Assembly: GCA_020725525.1 (NCBI GenBank)
Contig: DYEX01000158.1
Coordinates: 1-64,000 of the forward strand
Length of the DNA stretch: 64,000 bases
Direction: 5' to 3'
DNA from: Desulfovirgula sp.
Lineage (GTDB): Bacteria; Bacillota; Desulfotomaculia; Desulfotomaculales; Desulfovirgulaceae
A model generated the notes under the pieces. It ran no database searches. It saw only the letters and a list, made by a program, of their open reading frames with translations, and had not been told where the DNA came from. Positions within the stretch are counted from its first letter, which is position 1. Each line of letters starts with the position of its first letter. The position numbers were made by a program, and so were the translations under genes. Shown one piece after another: positions 34,870 through 43,983 of this stretch.

Positions 34870-35337
34870 GTGGGTAAGAACAAGGTAGTGGCAGCAGTAG
34901 AGGAACTGGCCACACCGCTGGTAACCGGCTTGGGGTTAGAGCTGGTAGATGTGGAATATGTGAGGGAAGGGGGACGCTGGTACTTGCGGATTTTTATTGA
35001 TAAGCCCGGGGGAGTGACGCTGGATGATTGCCAGGCGGTATCCGAAAGCCTGGACCCGCTTTTAGATGAAATGGATCCCATTCCCCACTCCTATCACCTG
35101 GAAGTGTCTTCCCCCGGCATCGAACGGCCATTAAAGAAGCCTGCTGATTTTGAGCGTTTCTCTGGCCGCCGGGTGCAGGTGACCACCTTTACCCCGCAGG
35201 ACGGGCAAAAGAAATTTACCGGCCGCCTGGAGGGTTTACGGAACGAAATGGTGGTACTTACCCTGGATGATGGTCGGGAGCGATACATTCCCCTTCCCCA
35301 GGTGGCATCGGCGCGTCTAAAAGCGAGTTGGCTCTAG
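34870..35337 (+). CDS. rimP: Ribosome maturation factor RimP
   Basis: Needed for 30S subunit maturation. Two domains: the N-terminal part with GLELVDVEYVREGGRWYLRIFIDKPGGVTLDDC (motif shown in part) and a C-terminal SH3-like part ending in IPLPQVASARLKASWL. Conserved SPGIERPLKKPADFERFSG marks the domain junction. GTG 34870 gives 155 aa, the normal size; the AGGAGG site is about 12 nt upstream. It is the first gene of the conserved rimP-nusA-ylxR-ylxQ-infB-rbfA operon. Confidence 0.95.
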   Translation: MGKNKVVAAVEELATPLVTGLGLELVDVEYVREGGRWYLRIFIDKPGGVTLDDCQAVSESLDPLLDEMDPIPHSYHLEVSSPGIERPLKKPADFERFSGRRVQVTTFTPQDGQKKFTGRLEGLRNEMVVLTLDDGRERYIPLPQVASARLKASWL

Positions 35338-35349
35338 GAGGCAGGCGAG

Positions 35350-36435
35350 ATGAACACTGAAATTCTGACAGCCGTGAAGGAATTGGAAAAAGAGAAAGGT
35401 ATTTCGGCGGAGGTGCTTTTTGAGGCCCTCGAAGCGGCCTTGCTTTCCGCTTACCGGCGCAACTTTGGTTCCCTGCAAAATGCCCGGGTGATTATTGACC
35501 GCCAGACAGGGGATTTCAAAGTTTATTCCCAGCGGACGGTAGTGGAGGAAGTTACCGATCCCCGCCTGGAGATTTCGCTGGAGGAGGCCCGGAAGATTGA
35601 CCCCCGCTACCAGGTGGGTGATGTAATTGAAAAAGAGGTCACACCCCGCAATTTCGGCCGGATAGCTGCCCAGACGGCCAAACAGGTGGTGGTCCAGCGT
35701 ATCCGGGAAGCCGAGCGCAATATCGTTTACGAGGAATTTGCCAGCCGGGAAGGGGACATCGTCACCGGCATCGTGCAGCGAGTGGAACAAAAAAATGTGT
35801 ATATCAGCCTGGGCAGGACGGAAGCCATTTTAACTCCGCCGGAACAGATGCCCGGGGAAGAATACCGTCCCGGAAACCGGATCAAGACCTATGTGGTGGA
35901 AGTACGCAAGACTACCAAGGGGCCGCAGATACTGGTTTCCCGTACCCATCCCGGCCTGTTGAAAAGGCTTTTGGAGCTGGAAGTACCGGAGCTCCAGGAA
36001 GGGTTGGTGGAGTTAAAGGCCGTTGCCCGGGAAGCCGGTTACCGATCTAAAATTGCCGTTTATTCAAGGGAAGAAAAATTGGATCCGGTGGGAGCATGTG
36101 TCGGCCCCAAAGGCATGCGTATCCAGGCCATTGTTAACGAGCTTAACGGGGAAAAAATCGATGTAATCAAATGGAACCCCGATCCTTCTAAATTTGTGGC
36201 CGCGGCTTTAAGCCCGGCCAAAGTGGTGGCCGTGGAGATCTGGGAAGAAGAAAAAATTGCCCGGGTGATTGTGCCTGATTACCAGCTTTCCCTGGCTATT
36301 GGCAAAGAGGGTCAAAATGCCCGTTTGGCGGCCAAGCTTACCGGGTGGAAGATCGATATCAAAAGCGAGTCCCAGATGCAGGAAATTTATGCTCAGGAGT
36401 ACAGCGAGTACTATGGAGATGACAGCGTTCTTTAG
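35350..36435 (+). CDS. nusA: Transcription termination/antitermination factor NusA
   Basis: RNA polymerase partner that modulates pausing, termination and antitermination. The N-terminal polymerase-binding domain spans 1-125. The S1 domain follows (EGDIVTGIVQRVEQKNVYISLG near 135), then two KH domains (VGACVGPKGMRIQAIVNELNGEKIDVI and LAIGKEGQNARLAAKLTGWKIDI, each in part). At 361 aa it lacks the acidic repeats of enteric NusA, as is usual for Firmicutes. Coupled to rimP (12 nt). Confidence 0.97.
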   Translation: MNTEILTAVKELEKEKGISAEVLFEALEAALLSAYRRNFGSLQNARVIIDRQTGDFKVYSQRTVVEEVTDPRLEISLEEARKIDPRYQVGDVIEKEVTPRNFGRIAAQTAKQVVVQRIREAERNIVYEEFASREGDIVTGIVQRVEQKNVYISLGRTEAILTPPEQMPGEEYRPGNRIKTYVVEVRKTTKGPQILVSRTHPGLLKRLLELEVPELQEGLVELKAVAREAGYRSKIAVYSREEKLDPVGACVGPKGMRIQAIVNELNGEKIDVIKWNPDPSKFVAAALSPAKVVAVEIWEEEKIARVIVPDYQLSLAIGKEGQNARLAAKLTGWKIDIKSESQMQEIYAQEYSEYYGDDSVL

Positions 36436-36483
36436 CATGAAAACGCTGTGTTAAAATCGTGGGCGTTAGGGAAGGTGATCCAG

Positions 36484-36750
36484 TTGCCCAGGATAAAAAA
36501 AGTGCCTCTGCGGATGTGCGTGGGCTGCCAGGAGATGAAGCCGAAAAAGGAATTAATCCGGGTGGTGCGTACCCCGCAGGACACCGTTGAGATTGATCCC
36601 ACGGGCAAGCGTTCCGGACGCGGAGCCTATATTTGCCCCCGGCTGGAGTGTTTGCAAAAAGCCATTAAAGCCAAACGTTTGGAGAAGGCATTGCAGCGAT
36701 CCATTGCCCCGGAAATTATTCAATCCCTGACCGAGGGATTGAAGGAATAA
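36484..36750 (+). CDS. ylxR: YlxR-family protein (RnpM, RNase P modulator)
   Basis: Small basic protein of the YlxR/RnpM family. The conserved core is KKVPLRMCVGCQEMKPKKEL, then DPTGKRSGRGAYICPRLECLQKA. B. subtilis RnpM binds RNase P RNA and lowers its activity. TTG 36484 follows GGGAAGG and gives the usual MPRIKK start; GTG 36475 is an alternative. Its stop overlaps the start of ylxQ. The presence of both ylxR and an unusual RNase P RNA in one window is a coincidence of interest. Confidence 0.92.
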   Translation: MPRIKKVPLRMCVGCQEMKPKKELIRVVRTPQDTVEIDPTGKRSGRGAYICPRLECLQKAIKAKRLEKALQRSIAPEIIQSLTEGLKE

Positions 36751-37064
36751 TGGGCGGGGGAGTAACGCAGATGCTTTTTCTCGCCCGGCGTGCCGGGCGC
36801 GTTGTTGGGGGGGATAGGGCGGTACGTGCGGCCATCCAGCGGGGTCACGCCAGACTGGTACTGCTGGCTACCAATGCTTCCGGGCGTACCAAAAGGACGT
36901 TTTTGTTCCTGACCCGTTCTACGGGGGTTCCCGTGGCTACCTGGGGATTCAAGGAGGAATTGGGCCGGATCTTAAACCGGTCAACCTGTGCCGTTATGGC
37001 TATTACCGATGAACACTTTTCTCAAGGCATTTTAAAATATTTGGAAAGGGGAGATTGTGGCTAG
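36750..37064 (+). CDS. ylxQ: YlxQ, L7Ae-type ribosomal RNA-binding protein
   Basis: Small L7Ae/L30e-fold protein that probably binds kink-turn RNA. Pattern: FLARRAGRVVGGDRAVRAAIQRGHARLVLLATNAS (in part) at the start and VPVATWGFKEELGRILNRSTCAVMAI later, matching the YlxQ line of the nusA-infB operon. ATG 36750 overlaps the ylxR stop (TAATG). 104 aa. Its cellular role in Bacteria is not settled. Confidence 0.9.
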   Translation: MGGGVTQMLFLARRAGRVVGGDRAVRAAIQRGHARLVLLATNASGRTKRTFLFLTRSTGVPVATWGFKEELGRILNRSTCAVMAITDEHFSQGILKYLERGDCG

Positions 37065-37066
37065 TC

Positions 37067-37142
37067 GTTAGTTGTTGGTCGTTGGTGGTTGGTGGCGACT
37101 GGTAGCTGCAGCTGACGACTGATGACTAACCACCAGCCACCC
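37067..37142. repeat. Low-complexity GTTGGT/GACTGATGACT inverted repeat between ylxQ and infB
   Basis: Stretches of GTTGTTGGTCGTTGGTGG followed by GACTGATGACTAACCACC with a central AGCTGCAGCT palindrome (37106-37115). GGTGGTTGGTGG (37085-37096) pairs with CCACCAGCCACC (37129-37140) with one mismatch. It splits a tight operon without removing it. Confidence 0.6.
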
Positions 37143-37159
37143 AATCTGGAGGTGTTTGC

Positions 37160-39658
37160 ATGGTCAAAAAACGAGTCCACGAACTGGCCAGAGAACTGAA
37201 CATAGAAAGTAAGGAGCTGATGCAAAAGCTTAGCCATATGGGTATTACGGTGAAGTCGCCCCTCTCCACCCTGCAGGATGCAGAGGTGAACCGGGTGCTG
37301 TCAGAGTTAAAAGGCGGGAATGTTCAAGCCCAGGCTCAGGCCCAGGCCCCGGCTAAGGCAGATAAGCCCAAAGAAAATAAGAACAGCAACAAAAAACGGA
37401 ACGCGGAACGCCCCCGGCAGCAACAGGAGGGGCGACGTTTTGACCGCGGGCCGGGGCTGGTGGATAGGGTGCCCTCCCGTCCCCCGGACCGGCGTTTTCA
37501 GGAGCGCCCGTTGAAGGTAGAGCCGCCCCAACCTAAGGCCCAGGTCCAGCAGCCGGCCAACAAGGTGCAGCAGCCGGCCAACCGGGTCAAGGGGCCTGCG
37601 GAAAAGAAAACGGCCCAGGCCCTTCCCCAGGCTGAAACACCGGGACGCCAGCCGGGGCGGACACGTCCCGAACAGTTAAAGGTACCCAAAGTTCCCCAGG
37701 AAATTAAAGCGGTTTCCGAAAAAGTACGGTCAGATAAAACCCGGGGAGAACGGAAACAGGAAAAACAACATGCCATACGGGCAAGGGATAGAAAAGAGCT
37801 CCTGGACGAAAGTTTGGTCGACCGTAAGTTACGGCACCTGGCCAGCCAGAAAAAGAAAGCAGTGCCCGGGGAACCGGAACCCAAACCCGTGGTGGAGAAG
37901 AAGTCCATTGTTATTGGCGAATCCATTACGGTAAAAGAACTGGCTGAAAAAATGAAGAAGAGCCCGGCAGAAGTCATTAAAAAACTAATGATGCTGGGTG
38001 TCATGGCCACCATCAACCAGGAAATTGATGCCGATACCGCCACTATTCTGGCCCAGGAATTTGGCTTTGAAGTGGAAGTTAAGGTAGAACAGGATGCCGA
38101 GGCTCTCTACATGCAGGAACCGGAAGATGATCCCGCCGAACTGCAGCCGCGGCCCTGTGTGGTCACGGTTATGGGCCACGTGGACCATGGTAAAACTTCA
38201 TTACTGGATGCCATTCGCCACACCAATGTGACGGCTACGGAAGCCGGTGGGATTACCCAGCATATTGGTGCTTACCAGGTGGAGCACAATAATAAAAAGA
38301 TTACCTTCCTCGACACCCCGGGTCATGAGGCTTTTACCGCCATGCGTGCCCGGGGAGCGAAGATTACGGATATCGCCATTTTAGTGGTGGCGGCGGACGA
38401 CGGGGTCATGCCCCAAACCGTGGAAGCCATCAACCATGCCAAAGCCGCCGGCGTGCCCATTATTGTGGCCATCAATAAGATAGACCGGCCCGATGCCAAG
38501 CCCGACCGGGTGAAACAGCAGCTCACCGAGTACGGGCTGGTTGCTGAGGAGTGGGGCGGCGATACGGTGATGGTACCCGTAAGCGCCAAGACCGGTCAGG
38601 GTCTGGAAGATCTCCTGGAGATGATTCTTTTGGTGGCCGAGATGGCCGAACTCAAGGCCAATCCCAATCGTCCTGCCAGGGGAACAGTGATCGAGGCTGA
38701 ACTGGACAAGGGGCGGGGCCCGGTGGCCACGGTGCTGGTCCAAAACGGTACACTCTCGGTGGGCGACAACCTGGTGGCGGGTACGACCTGGGCGCGGGTG
38801 CGGGCCATGATGGACTATAAAGGCCGGCGGGTGAAAAAGGCAGGTCCCTCCACGCCGGTGGAAGTCCTTGGCTTTTCGGAAGTACCCCAGGCCGGCGACC
38901 AGTTCTTTGTCGTTCCCGATGAAAAGACTGCCCGTCAAATAGCCGAAAAACGAGCCAGTCGCAAACGGGAAGAGGAATTCAAGTCCGCCTTACCCCGGGT
39001 TTCTCTGGACGACCTCTTCAAGCAAATTCAGGAAGGCCAGGTTAAGGAACTGCGGGTTATCATCAAGGCCGACGTGCAGGGTTCGGCAGAGGCGTTAAAA
39101 CAGGCCCTGGAGCGTCTATCCACTGAAGAAGTGAAGGTAAATATCATCCACCAGGGGGTGGGAGCGATCACCGAAACAGACATCATGCTGGCTTCGGCTT
39201 CCAATGCCATCATCATCGGCTTTAACGTGCGTCCCGATGTTAACGCCCGGCGGGTGGCCGAAAGGGAAAAGGTGGATATCCGCCTCTACCGGGTAATTTA
39301 TGATGCCATCGAAGATGTCAAGGCGGCCATGAGCGGCCTCCTGGAACCCGAGTACCGGGAAGTGGTCCTTGGCCGGGCCGAAGTACGGAAGATCTTTAAG
39401 ATTTCCAGGGTAGGTACCATTGCCGGTTGTTACGTGACCGATGGCAAAATTGTACGGGATGCTGGCGTAAGGGTCATTCGGGATGGTGTGGTCGTTTATG
39501 AAGGTAAACTGGATTCCCTGAAGCGGTTTAAGGATGATGTCCGGGAAGTGGTCCAGGGCTATGAATGCGGCCTGGCTCTGGAGAAGTATAATGAAATCAG
39601 GGAGGGTGACATTATCGAAGCCTTCACTACTGAAGCGGTAAAAAGAGAACTGGCCTAG
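37160..39658 (+). CDS. infB: Translation initiation factor IF-2
   Basis: GTPase that brings initiator tRNA to the 30S subunit. An IF2_N domain opens the protein ([20 protein letters not shown]), then about 200 residues of Lys/Gln/Pro/Ala-rich linker and a second IF2_N at about 255. The G domain shows [29 protein letters not shown] and [11 protein letters not shown]. Domains II-IV run to 832 aa. GTG/ATG choice is clear: ATG 37160 with GGAGGTG upstream. The linker contains a short repeat ([14 protein letters not shown]). Confidence 0.97.
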   Translation: MVKKRVHELARELNIESKELMQKLSHMGITVKSPLSTLQDAEVNRVLSELKGGNVQAQAQAQAPAKADKPKENKNSNKKRNAERPRQQQEGRRFDRGPGLVDRVPSRPPDRRFQERPLKVEPPQPKAQVQQPANKVQQPANRVKGPAEKKTAQALPQAETPGRQPGRTRPEQLKVPKVPQEIKAVSEKVRSDKTRGERKQEKQHAIRARDRKELLDESLVDRKLRHLASQKKKAVPGEPEPKPVVEKKSIVIGESITVKELAEKMKKSPAEVIKKLMMLGVMATINQEIDADTATILAQEFGFEVEVKVEQDAEALYMQEPEDDPAELQPRPCVVTVMGHVDHGKTSLLDAIRHTNVTATEAGGITQHIGAYQVEHNNKKITFLDTPGHEAFTAMRARGAKITDIAILVVAADDGVMPQTVEAINHAKAAGVPIIVAINKIDRPDAKPDRVKQQLTEYGLVAEEWGGDTVMVPVSAKTGQGLEDLLEMILLVAEMAELKANPNRPARGTVIEAELDKGRGPVATVLVQNGTLSVGDNLVAGTTWARVRAMMDYKGRRVKKAGPSTPVEVLGFSEVPQAGDQFFVVPDEKTARQIAEKRASRKREEEFKSALPRVSLDDLFKQIQEGQVKELRVIIKADVQGSAEALKQALERLSTEEVKVNIIHQGVGAITETDIMLASASNAIIIGFNVRPDVNARRVAEREKVDIRLYRVIYDAIEDVKAAMSGLLEPEYREVVLGRAEVRKIFKISRVGTIAGCYVTDGKIVRDAGVRVIRDGVVVYEGKLDSLKRFKDDVREVVQGYECGLALEKYNEIREGDIIEAFTTEAVKRELA

Positions 39659-39684
39659 CCAGGGTGTAACGGGAGGTACGCATT

Positions 39685-40044
39685 ATGCCCTATCGTCCGG
39701 AACGGTTGGCCGAAATCATTAAACAGGAAGTCTCAGACATGCTGCGCAATGAGCTCAAGGATCCGCGCATTGGTTTTGTTACCATTACCGAAGTGGAGGT
39801 TTCGTCTGACCTGCGCCATGCAAAAATCTTTTTCAGTGTCCTGGGTCCGGAAGAGGAAGCTAAAGCCTCTCTTGAGGCCTTAAACCGTGCCCGGGGCTAC
39901 GTGCGCAGTGAACTGGGGCGGCGGATCCGTTTAAGATATACGCCGGAAATCTACTTTACGCTGGATCATTCCATCCAGCGGGGTATCCGGGTGATGGAGT
40001 TGCTGCATGAGGTAAAAGAGCGGGGTGCCGTGACTGATGACTAG
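39685..40044 (+). CDS. rbfA: Ribosome-binding factor A
   Basis: KH-like 30S maturation factor acting on the 5' end of 16S rRNA. Markers: [38 protein letters not shown] (in part), [31 protein letters not shown]. 119 aa. ATG 39685 follows GGGAGGTA. It overlaps nrnA by 8 nt. Confidence 0.96.
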   Translation: MPYRPERLAEIIKQEVSDMLRNELKDPRIGFVTITEVEVSSDLRHAKIFFSVLGPEEEAKASLEALNRARGYVRSELGRRIRLRYTPEIYFTLDHSIQRGIRVMELLHEVKERGAVTDD

Positions 40045-41008
40045 CCTGGCTGAAATAGCCGAATGCCTGAAAAAGAGCGGGCGGGTGGTTTTAAGCGGGC
40101 ACATTATGCCCGACGGGGACTGTCTGGGGTCGGTGGCGGCACTCGGCCTGGGTCTATTAAATCTGGGCAAGGATGTTACCCTGGCCAGTCCCGATCCCCT
40201 GCCCGAGCTATACCGTTTTCTTCCGGGGGCAGACCGCTTCCTCATTGGAGAGCAGGCCTTGAGAGGGGATTATGATACCTTTGTGGTTCTGGATTGCTCC
40301 GTGCCTGACCGTCTGGGGTCGTTGAAGGAGTTGCTCAGCCGCAATTTGGTGGTATGTATCATTGACCACCATGTGGGCAGCCAGCATTTTGGTCACCATG
40401 TCTATGTGGATCCGAATGCGGCGGCCACCGGTGAAATTATTCAGGATCTTCTGGATTTGCTGCAGGTCCCCCCTCAGGTGGATATAGCCAGCTGCCTTTA
40501 TACGGCCATCGTTACCGATACCGGTTCCTTTCGTTACCAGAATACTACCCCCCTTACCCACCGCCGGGTGGCCAGGCTGATGGAGGAAGGAATTGACGCC
40601 ACCCGGCTGAATGCGCTGTTGTATGAGCAGAAATCCCTGCTGCACCTTCGGGTTTTACAGGCAGCCCTGCAGACCCTGGATCTTGCTCCCTGTGGACGGG
40701 TAGCCTGGATGAGCGTTAGCCGCGAAACACTGGACAGTCTGGGAGCACAGGAGGAGCATACCGATGGGCTCATCGACTATGTACGTTCCCTGCGAGGGGT
40801 GGAGGTGGCCCTGTTGTTCCGGGAAATTGTTCCCGGCCGCTGGAAGGTGGGCTTACGTTCCCGGGGTCGCGTGAATGTACAACGTGTGGCCTCTCACTTT
40901 AACGGCGGGGGCCATCTCCGGGCTGCAGGAGCGGTGGTGGAAGGAGAAGGGGGGGAGGTCATCAAAAGGGTGGTAGGGGTGGTCCTGAAAGCGTTGCAGG
41001 GGGAATAA
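40037..41008 (+). CDS. nrnA: DHH/DHHA1 oligoribonuclease NrnA-like
   Basis: Bifunctional oligoribonuclease/pAp phosphatase that clears short RNA and recycles 3'-phosphoadenosine 5'-phosphate. The metal site residues are in [25 protein letters not shown] and [13 protein letters not shown]; the DHHA1 domain ends with [19 protein letters not shown]. 323 aa is usual. ATG 40037 overlaps the rbfA stop region (ATGACTAG). Located between rbfA and truB as in many Clostridia. Confidence 0.93.
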   Translation: MTSLAEIAECLKKSGRVVLSGHIMPDGDCLGSVAALGLGLLNLGKDVTLASPDPLPELYRFLPGADRFLIGEQALRGDYDTFVVLDCSVPDRLGSLKELLSRNLVVCIIDHHVGSQHFGHHVYVDPNAAATGEIIQDLLDLLQVPPQVDIASCLYTAIVTDTGSFRYQNTTPLTHRRVARLMEEGIDATRLNALLYEQKSLLHLRVLQAALQTLDLAPCGRVAWMSVSRETLDSLGAQEEHTDGLIDYVRSLRGVEVALLFREIVPGRWKVGLRSRGRVNVQRVASHFNGGGHLRAAGAVVEGEGGEVIKRVVGVVLKALQGE

Positions 41009-41012
41009 TCTG

Positions 41013-41936
41013 ATGGATGGTATTCTTAATATTTTGAAGCCGCCGGGGATGACCTCTCATGATGTGGTGGCCTTTGTACGGCGCCTCGTTGGTGGTCGGA
41101 AGACAGGTCATACCGGCACCCTTGATCCGGGGGCGGCGGGGGTGCTGGTAATCTGTGTGGGGCGGGCCACCCGGATAATCCAGTTTCTTCCCGGAGACAA
41201 GGAATACCGGGCGGAAATTACCTTTGGCCTGGCTACTTCTACCGGTGATGCCTTTGGGGAAGTGGTCTACAGGCACGATGCAACCACATTAACCAGAGGG
41301 ACAGTAGAAGAAGCATTGCAGGACTTTGTGGGAGAAATTCTGCAGGTTCCGCCCATGACTTCTGCTATTCGTTATCAGGGTAAAAAGCTTTATGAACTGG
41401 CCCGGCAGGGTGTGGAGGTGGAACGACGGCCCCGACGGGTAAACATTTATTCCCTTCGCTTAGTGCGCATGGATCGCCTGGGCACACCCCATCCCCGGGT
41501 TCTGGTAGATGTGGCTTGCTCGGCCGGAACGTACATACGTACATTGTGTACCGATTTGGGAGAGCGGCTGGGATGCGGTGCATATATGAGTTTTCTTTTG
41601 CGCACCAGGGTCGGCGGCTTTCCCGTCACTCAGGCTCTCACCCTGGAAGAAGTGGAGGACCTGGCCCGGCAGGGCAGGCTTTTTAGCAAGCTGGTCAAAC
41701 TGGACCGGGCATTGGAACACCTGCCCTGCGTATATGTACGACAGGGGGCGGTGGATCGGGTTAAGTCCGGCAATCCTTTGTACTGGCCGGGTGTAGCCGC
41801 AGCACCCGATTTTTTGCAGGAGGGCCAGCTGGTTAGATTGTGCAGCGACCAGGCTCTGTTAGCTGTGGCCAGGGCTGTAGCCGATCCAACACGTCCGGGG
41901 TGCCATCAATTTAAACCTGTAAGGATATTGATTTAA
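41013..41936 (+). CDS. truB: tRNA pseudouridine-55 synthase
   Basis: Makes pseudouridine 55 in the tRNA T loop. The catalytic Asp is in KTGHTGTLDPGAAGVLVI near residue 40; YRAEITFGLATSTGDAFGEV and the RLVRMDR...VACSAGTYIRTLCTDLG motif are intact. 307 aa with a PUA-like tail. ATG 41013 lies 4 nt after nrnA. Confidence 0.96.
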   Translation: MDGILNILKPPGMTSHDVVAFVRRLVGGRKTGHTGTLDPGAAGVLVICVGRATRIIQFLPGDKEYRAEITFGLATSTGDAFGEVVYRHDATTLTRGTVEEALQDFVGEILQVPPMTSAIRYQGKKLYELARQGVEVERRPRRVNIYSLRLVRMDRLGTPHPRVLVDVACSAGTYIRTLCTDLGERLGCGAYMSFLLRTRVGGFPVTQALTLEEVEDLARQGRLFSKLVKLDRALEHLPCVYVRQGAVDRVKSGNPLYWPGVAAAPDFLQEGQLVRLCSDQALLAVARAVADPTRPGCHQFKPVRILI

Positions 41937-41973
41937 TACATATTTATTGTTTAGCCAGGGGGCTTGATGGATT

Positions 41974-42909
41974 GTGAAAGTTTACGAAACATGGGAAGAA
42001 CTACCAAGCCAATACTCAAACTTGATGGTCGGCCTGGGGAACTTCGATGGTGTACACCTGGGACACCGGGAGTTAATTTGCAAAATGGTGGCCGCAGCCC
42101 GGGAGAGGAAAGCCACGCCGGCAGTTTTTACTTTTTATCCCCATCCCCTGGCGGTATTAGATCCGGAACATGCCCCCCCTTTGCTGCTTACTCCCCGCGC
42201 CAAGGAGAGGATCATGTGCCGCCTGGGCGTGGAGGTTTTACTGCGGGTTCCCTTTACTGCCGGGTTTGCCCGGATTGGACCACGGGAATTTATTGAAGAC
42301 GTATTATACCGGGGATTGGGTGCCAAAGCTATTTTTGTAGGTTATAACTATACCTTTGGTTACCGGGGGGAGGGAACCCCGGAACTTTTAAAGGAATACA
42401 GCCACCGGTACGGGTTCGAGGTACATGTAGTACCTCCGGTGACGGTGGAAGGTCAGGTGGTTAGCAGTACTCTCATCCGCCATTTGTTACTGGCCGGAGA
42501 AGTCACCAGGGCAGCCAGATTCATGGGTTACTATCCTTTTGTGGAAGGCCAGGTGGTGACCGGGGACCGGCGGGGAGCAATTTTAGGCTTTCCCACCGCC
42601 AACATAAATCCAGAGGAGGGGCTATTGATACCGGCCAACGGGGTTTACTCCGTGGAGGTAGAGGTGGATGGCGATCGCTTCCTGGGCGTGGCCAATATTG
42701 GTACCAAACCCACCTTTAACAGTAAAAATGCCCGTCCCAACATCGAGGTCCACCTGCTTGATTTTCAGGGGGATCTTTACGGGCGCTGGATTCTCGTTCG
42801 TTTCAGGCGCCGCCTGCGGGAGGAGAGGCGGTTTGCCTCTGTGGCTGAGCTGGTAGCCCAGATCCAGAAAGACATCCACCAGGCCAGGGTGGAATATGGC
42901 CGGGAATAA
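41974..42909 (+). CDS. ribF: Bifunctional riboflavin kinase/FAD synthetase
   Basis: Converts riboflavin to FMN and FMN to FAD. The N-terminal nucleotidyltransferase domain has VGLGNFDGVHLGHREL and TFYPHPLAVL; the C-terminal kinase domain has GAILGFPTANINPEEGLLIPANGVYSVEV (in part) and GVANIGTKPTFN. 311 aa. GTG 41974 is supported by MKVYETWEELP. The next gene follows after a gap with its own promoter. Confidence 0.96.
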   Translation: MKVYETWEELPSQYSNLMVGLGNFDGVHLGHRELICKMVAAARERKATPAVFTFYPHPLAVLDPEHAPPLLLTPRAKERIMCRLGVEVLLRVPFTAGFARIGPREFIEDVLYRGLGAKAIFVGYNYTFGYRGEGTPELLKEYSHRYGFEVHVVPPVTVEGQVVSSTLIRHLLLAGEVTRAARFMGYYPFVEGQVVTGDRRGAILGFPTANINPEEGLLIPANGVYSVEVEVDGDRFLGVANIGTKPTFNSKNARPNIEVHLLDFQGDLYGRWILVRFRRRLREERRFASVAELVAQIQKDIHQARVEYGRE

Positions 42910-42923
42910 AAGTCATATAAATA

Positions 42924-42961
42924 CAAGTAAAGTTTACTTCTTCCCGGGATTATGCTAAAAT
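42924..42961 (+). promoter_or_regulatory. Promoter with overlapping palindrome before the 75-aa gene
   Basis: TTTACT (42933-42938), 17-bp spacer, TAAAAT (42956-42961). The -35 box lies in the palindrome AAGTAAAGTTTACTT (42925-42939), an operator candidate. Confidence 0.62.
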
Positions 42962-43005
42962 AAAACCTGTTAAGCCTCCCGCATGTGGGGAAGGGGGACG
43001 CCTAA

Positions 43006-43233
43006 ATGGGGGTTCCCAGGTTGGATTCTCCTGATGAAGAGATTAAACAATGGCTTAATCACATTGCCCTGATCTGCTTAAGCGAGGAATTTCAGGAGTT
43101 AAAAAAAGAGCTGGAGCAGATTTATCGCCAGTATAAAGTAGAAAATTGTGCGCTCGTGGCCTTTGTTGACGCATTATACGCCTTTATCGCGCAGGAAGAG
43201 GATACTCGGGCTTGCCAGGCCGGAGTCTTCTAA
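43006..43233 (+). CDS. Hypothetical 75-aa protein
   Basis: No family recognised. Acidic, mostly helical small protein (SPDEEIKQWLNHIALICLSEEFQELKKELEQIY, in part) with two Cys. ATG 43006 lies 10 nt after GGAAGGGGG. It precedes the DUF4258-like gene by 15 nt and has its own promoter with a palindrome. The two may be co-transcribed; an antitoxin-like role would fit the layout but has no sequence proof. Confidence 0.6.
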   Translation: MGVPRLDSPDEEIKQWLNHIALICLSEEFQELKKELEQIYRQYKVENCALVAFVDALYAFIAQEEDTRACQAGVF

Positions 43234-43248
43234 AGCACGGTTTGGGCC

Positions 43249-43470
43249 ATGCGGATTATTATTACCGAACACGCCAAAAAGCGCCTCAAGGATTTGCGGC
43301 AGGAAGGTATTACCATAGCCGATATTACGGCTGCTGCCAGTAACATTCCCGGCCGCATACCCACGGCAACCCGCTTTCGCGGTTTTTTTGCCCGGTCGGG
43401 CCGGGTTTTTGATATTGTAGCCAAAGACATTCCAGGCGGACGCCTGGTGATTACTGTAATCGGGAAATAG
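43249..43470 (+). CDS. DUF4258-like small basic protein
   Basis: 73-aa basic protein starting MRIIITEHAKKRLKDLRQEGITIADI, similar in pattern to DUF4258/RelE-fold small proteins ('T.HA..R...RGI...DI'), and ending RVFDIVAKDIPGGRLVITVIGK, like the strand pair of that fold. Members include possible RNase toxins and regulators of unknown role. It follows a 75-aa acidic protein, so a toxin-antitoxin pair is a weak possibility. ATG 43249 has no strong ribosome site. Confidence 0.55.
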   Translation: MRIIITEHAKKRLKDLRQEGITIADITAAASNIPGRIPTATRFRGFFARSGRVFDIVAKDIPGGRLVITVIGK

Positions 43471-43487
43471 TTTTCCCGTGAACTGTT

Positions 43488-43545
43488 GGCTAGGGAACTC
43501 GTTTCTCCGGCGGTTAGCTTGGCCAGCAGCGATTATCAGTTAAGG
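43488..43545 (+). promoter_or_regulatory. Possible S15 leader hairpin upstream of rpsO
   Basis: CTGTTGGC (43482-43489) pairs with GCCAGCAG (43522-43529), and TAGGGAACTC/TTTCTCC lies inside. rpsO mRNAs often carry leaders bound by S15; no covariation check was possible, so this is tentative. Confidence 0.3.
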
Positions 43546-43561
43546 AGGAGGTGACATCTCG

Positions 43562-43831
43562 GTGGCATTAACGTCTGAAAAGAAACAGGCTCTAATTGCC
43601 GAACACAGGCTGCATGAAACCGATACAGGGTCTCCGGAAGTGCAGATTGCCATCCTTACCGAACGGATCAACAGCCTGACGGAGCACCTGCGGATTCATA
43701 AGAAGGATCATCATTCCCGGCGCGGTCTGTTAAAAATGGTTGGCCAGAGGCGGGCCTTGCTCAATTACTTGAAAGAAAGAAATTTCGACCGCTACCGGGC
43801 ACTCATTGAAAAACTGGGCCTGCGGAAGTAA
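43562..43831 (+). CDS. rpsO: Ribosomal protein S15
   Basis: Primary 16S rRNA-binding protein of the platform. 89 aa with [28 protein letters not shown] (in part), [20 protein letters not shown] and [13 protein letters not shown], all conserved. GTG 43562 is 9 nt after AAGGAGGAGG. A strong terminator follows; pnp is next, as in most Bacteria. Confidence 0.98.
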   Translation: MALTSEKKQALIAEHRLHETDTGSPEVQIAILTERINSLTEHLRIHKKDHHSRRGLLKMVGQRRALLNYLKERNFDRYRALIEKLGLRK

Positions 43832-43833
43832 AG

Positions 43834-43863
43834 AAGGGCGGGGTAGTTGAACCCGCCCTTTTC
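43834..43863 (+). terminator. Terminator after rpsO
   Basis: Stem AGGGCGGG/CCCGCCCT with loop GTAGTTGAA, followed by TTTTCC; 3 nt after the stop. Confidence 0.85.
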
Positions 43864-43894
43864 CAGTCCCAAAACAAGCAATAGTATTTTTTAT

Positions 43895-43922
43895 TTGGCT
43901 GGCAGGAAATAATATCTACTAT
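43895..43922 (+). promoter_or_regulatory. Possible pnp promoter
   Basis: TTGGCT (43895-43900), 16-bp spacer, TACTAT (43917-43922), about 60 nt before pnp. It follows the rpsO terminator, so pnp needs its own promoter; the match is moderate. Confidence 0.45.
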
Positions 43923-43983
43923 GTAGAAGAACCATCATTTATGAAAATTTAGGCAGGTAAAACAGGAGGTTTGGAGACTGTAA

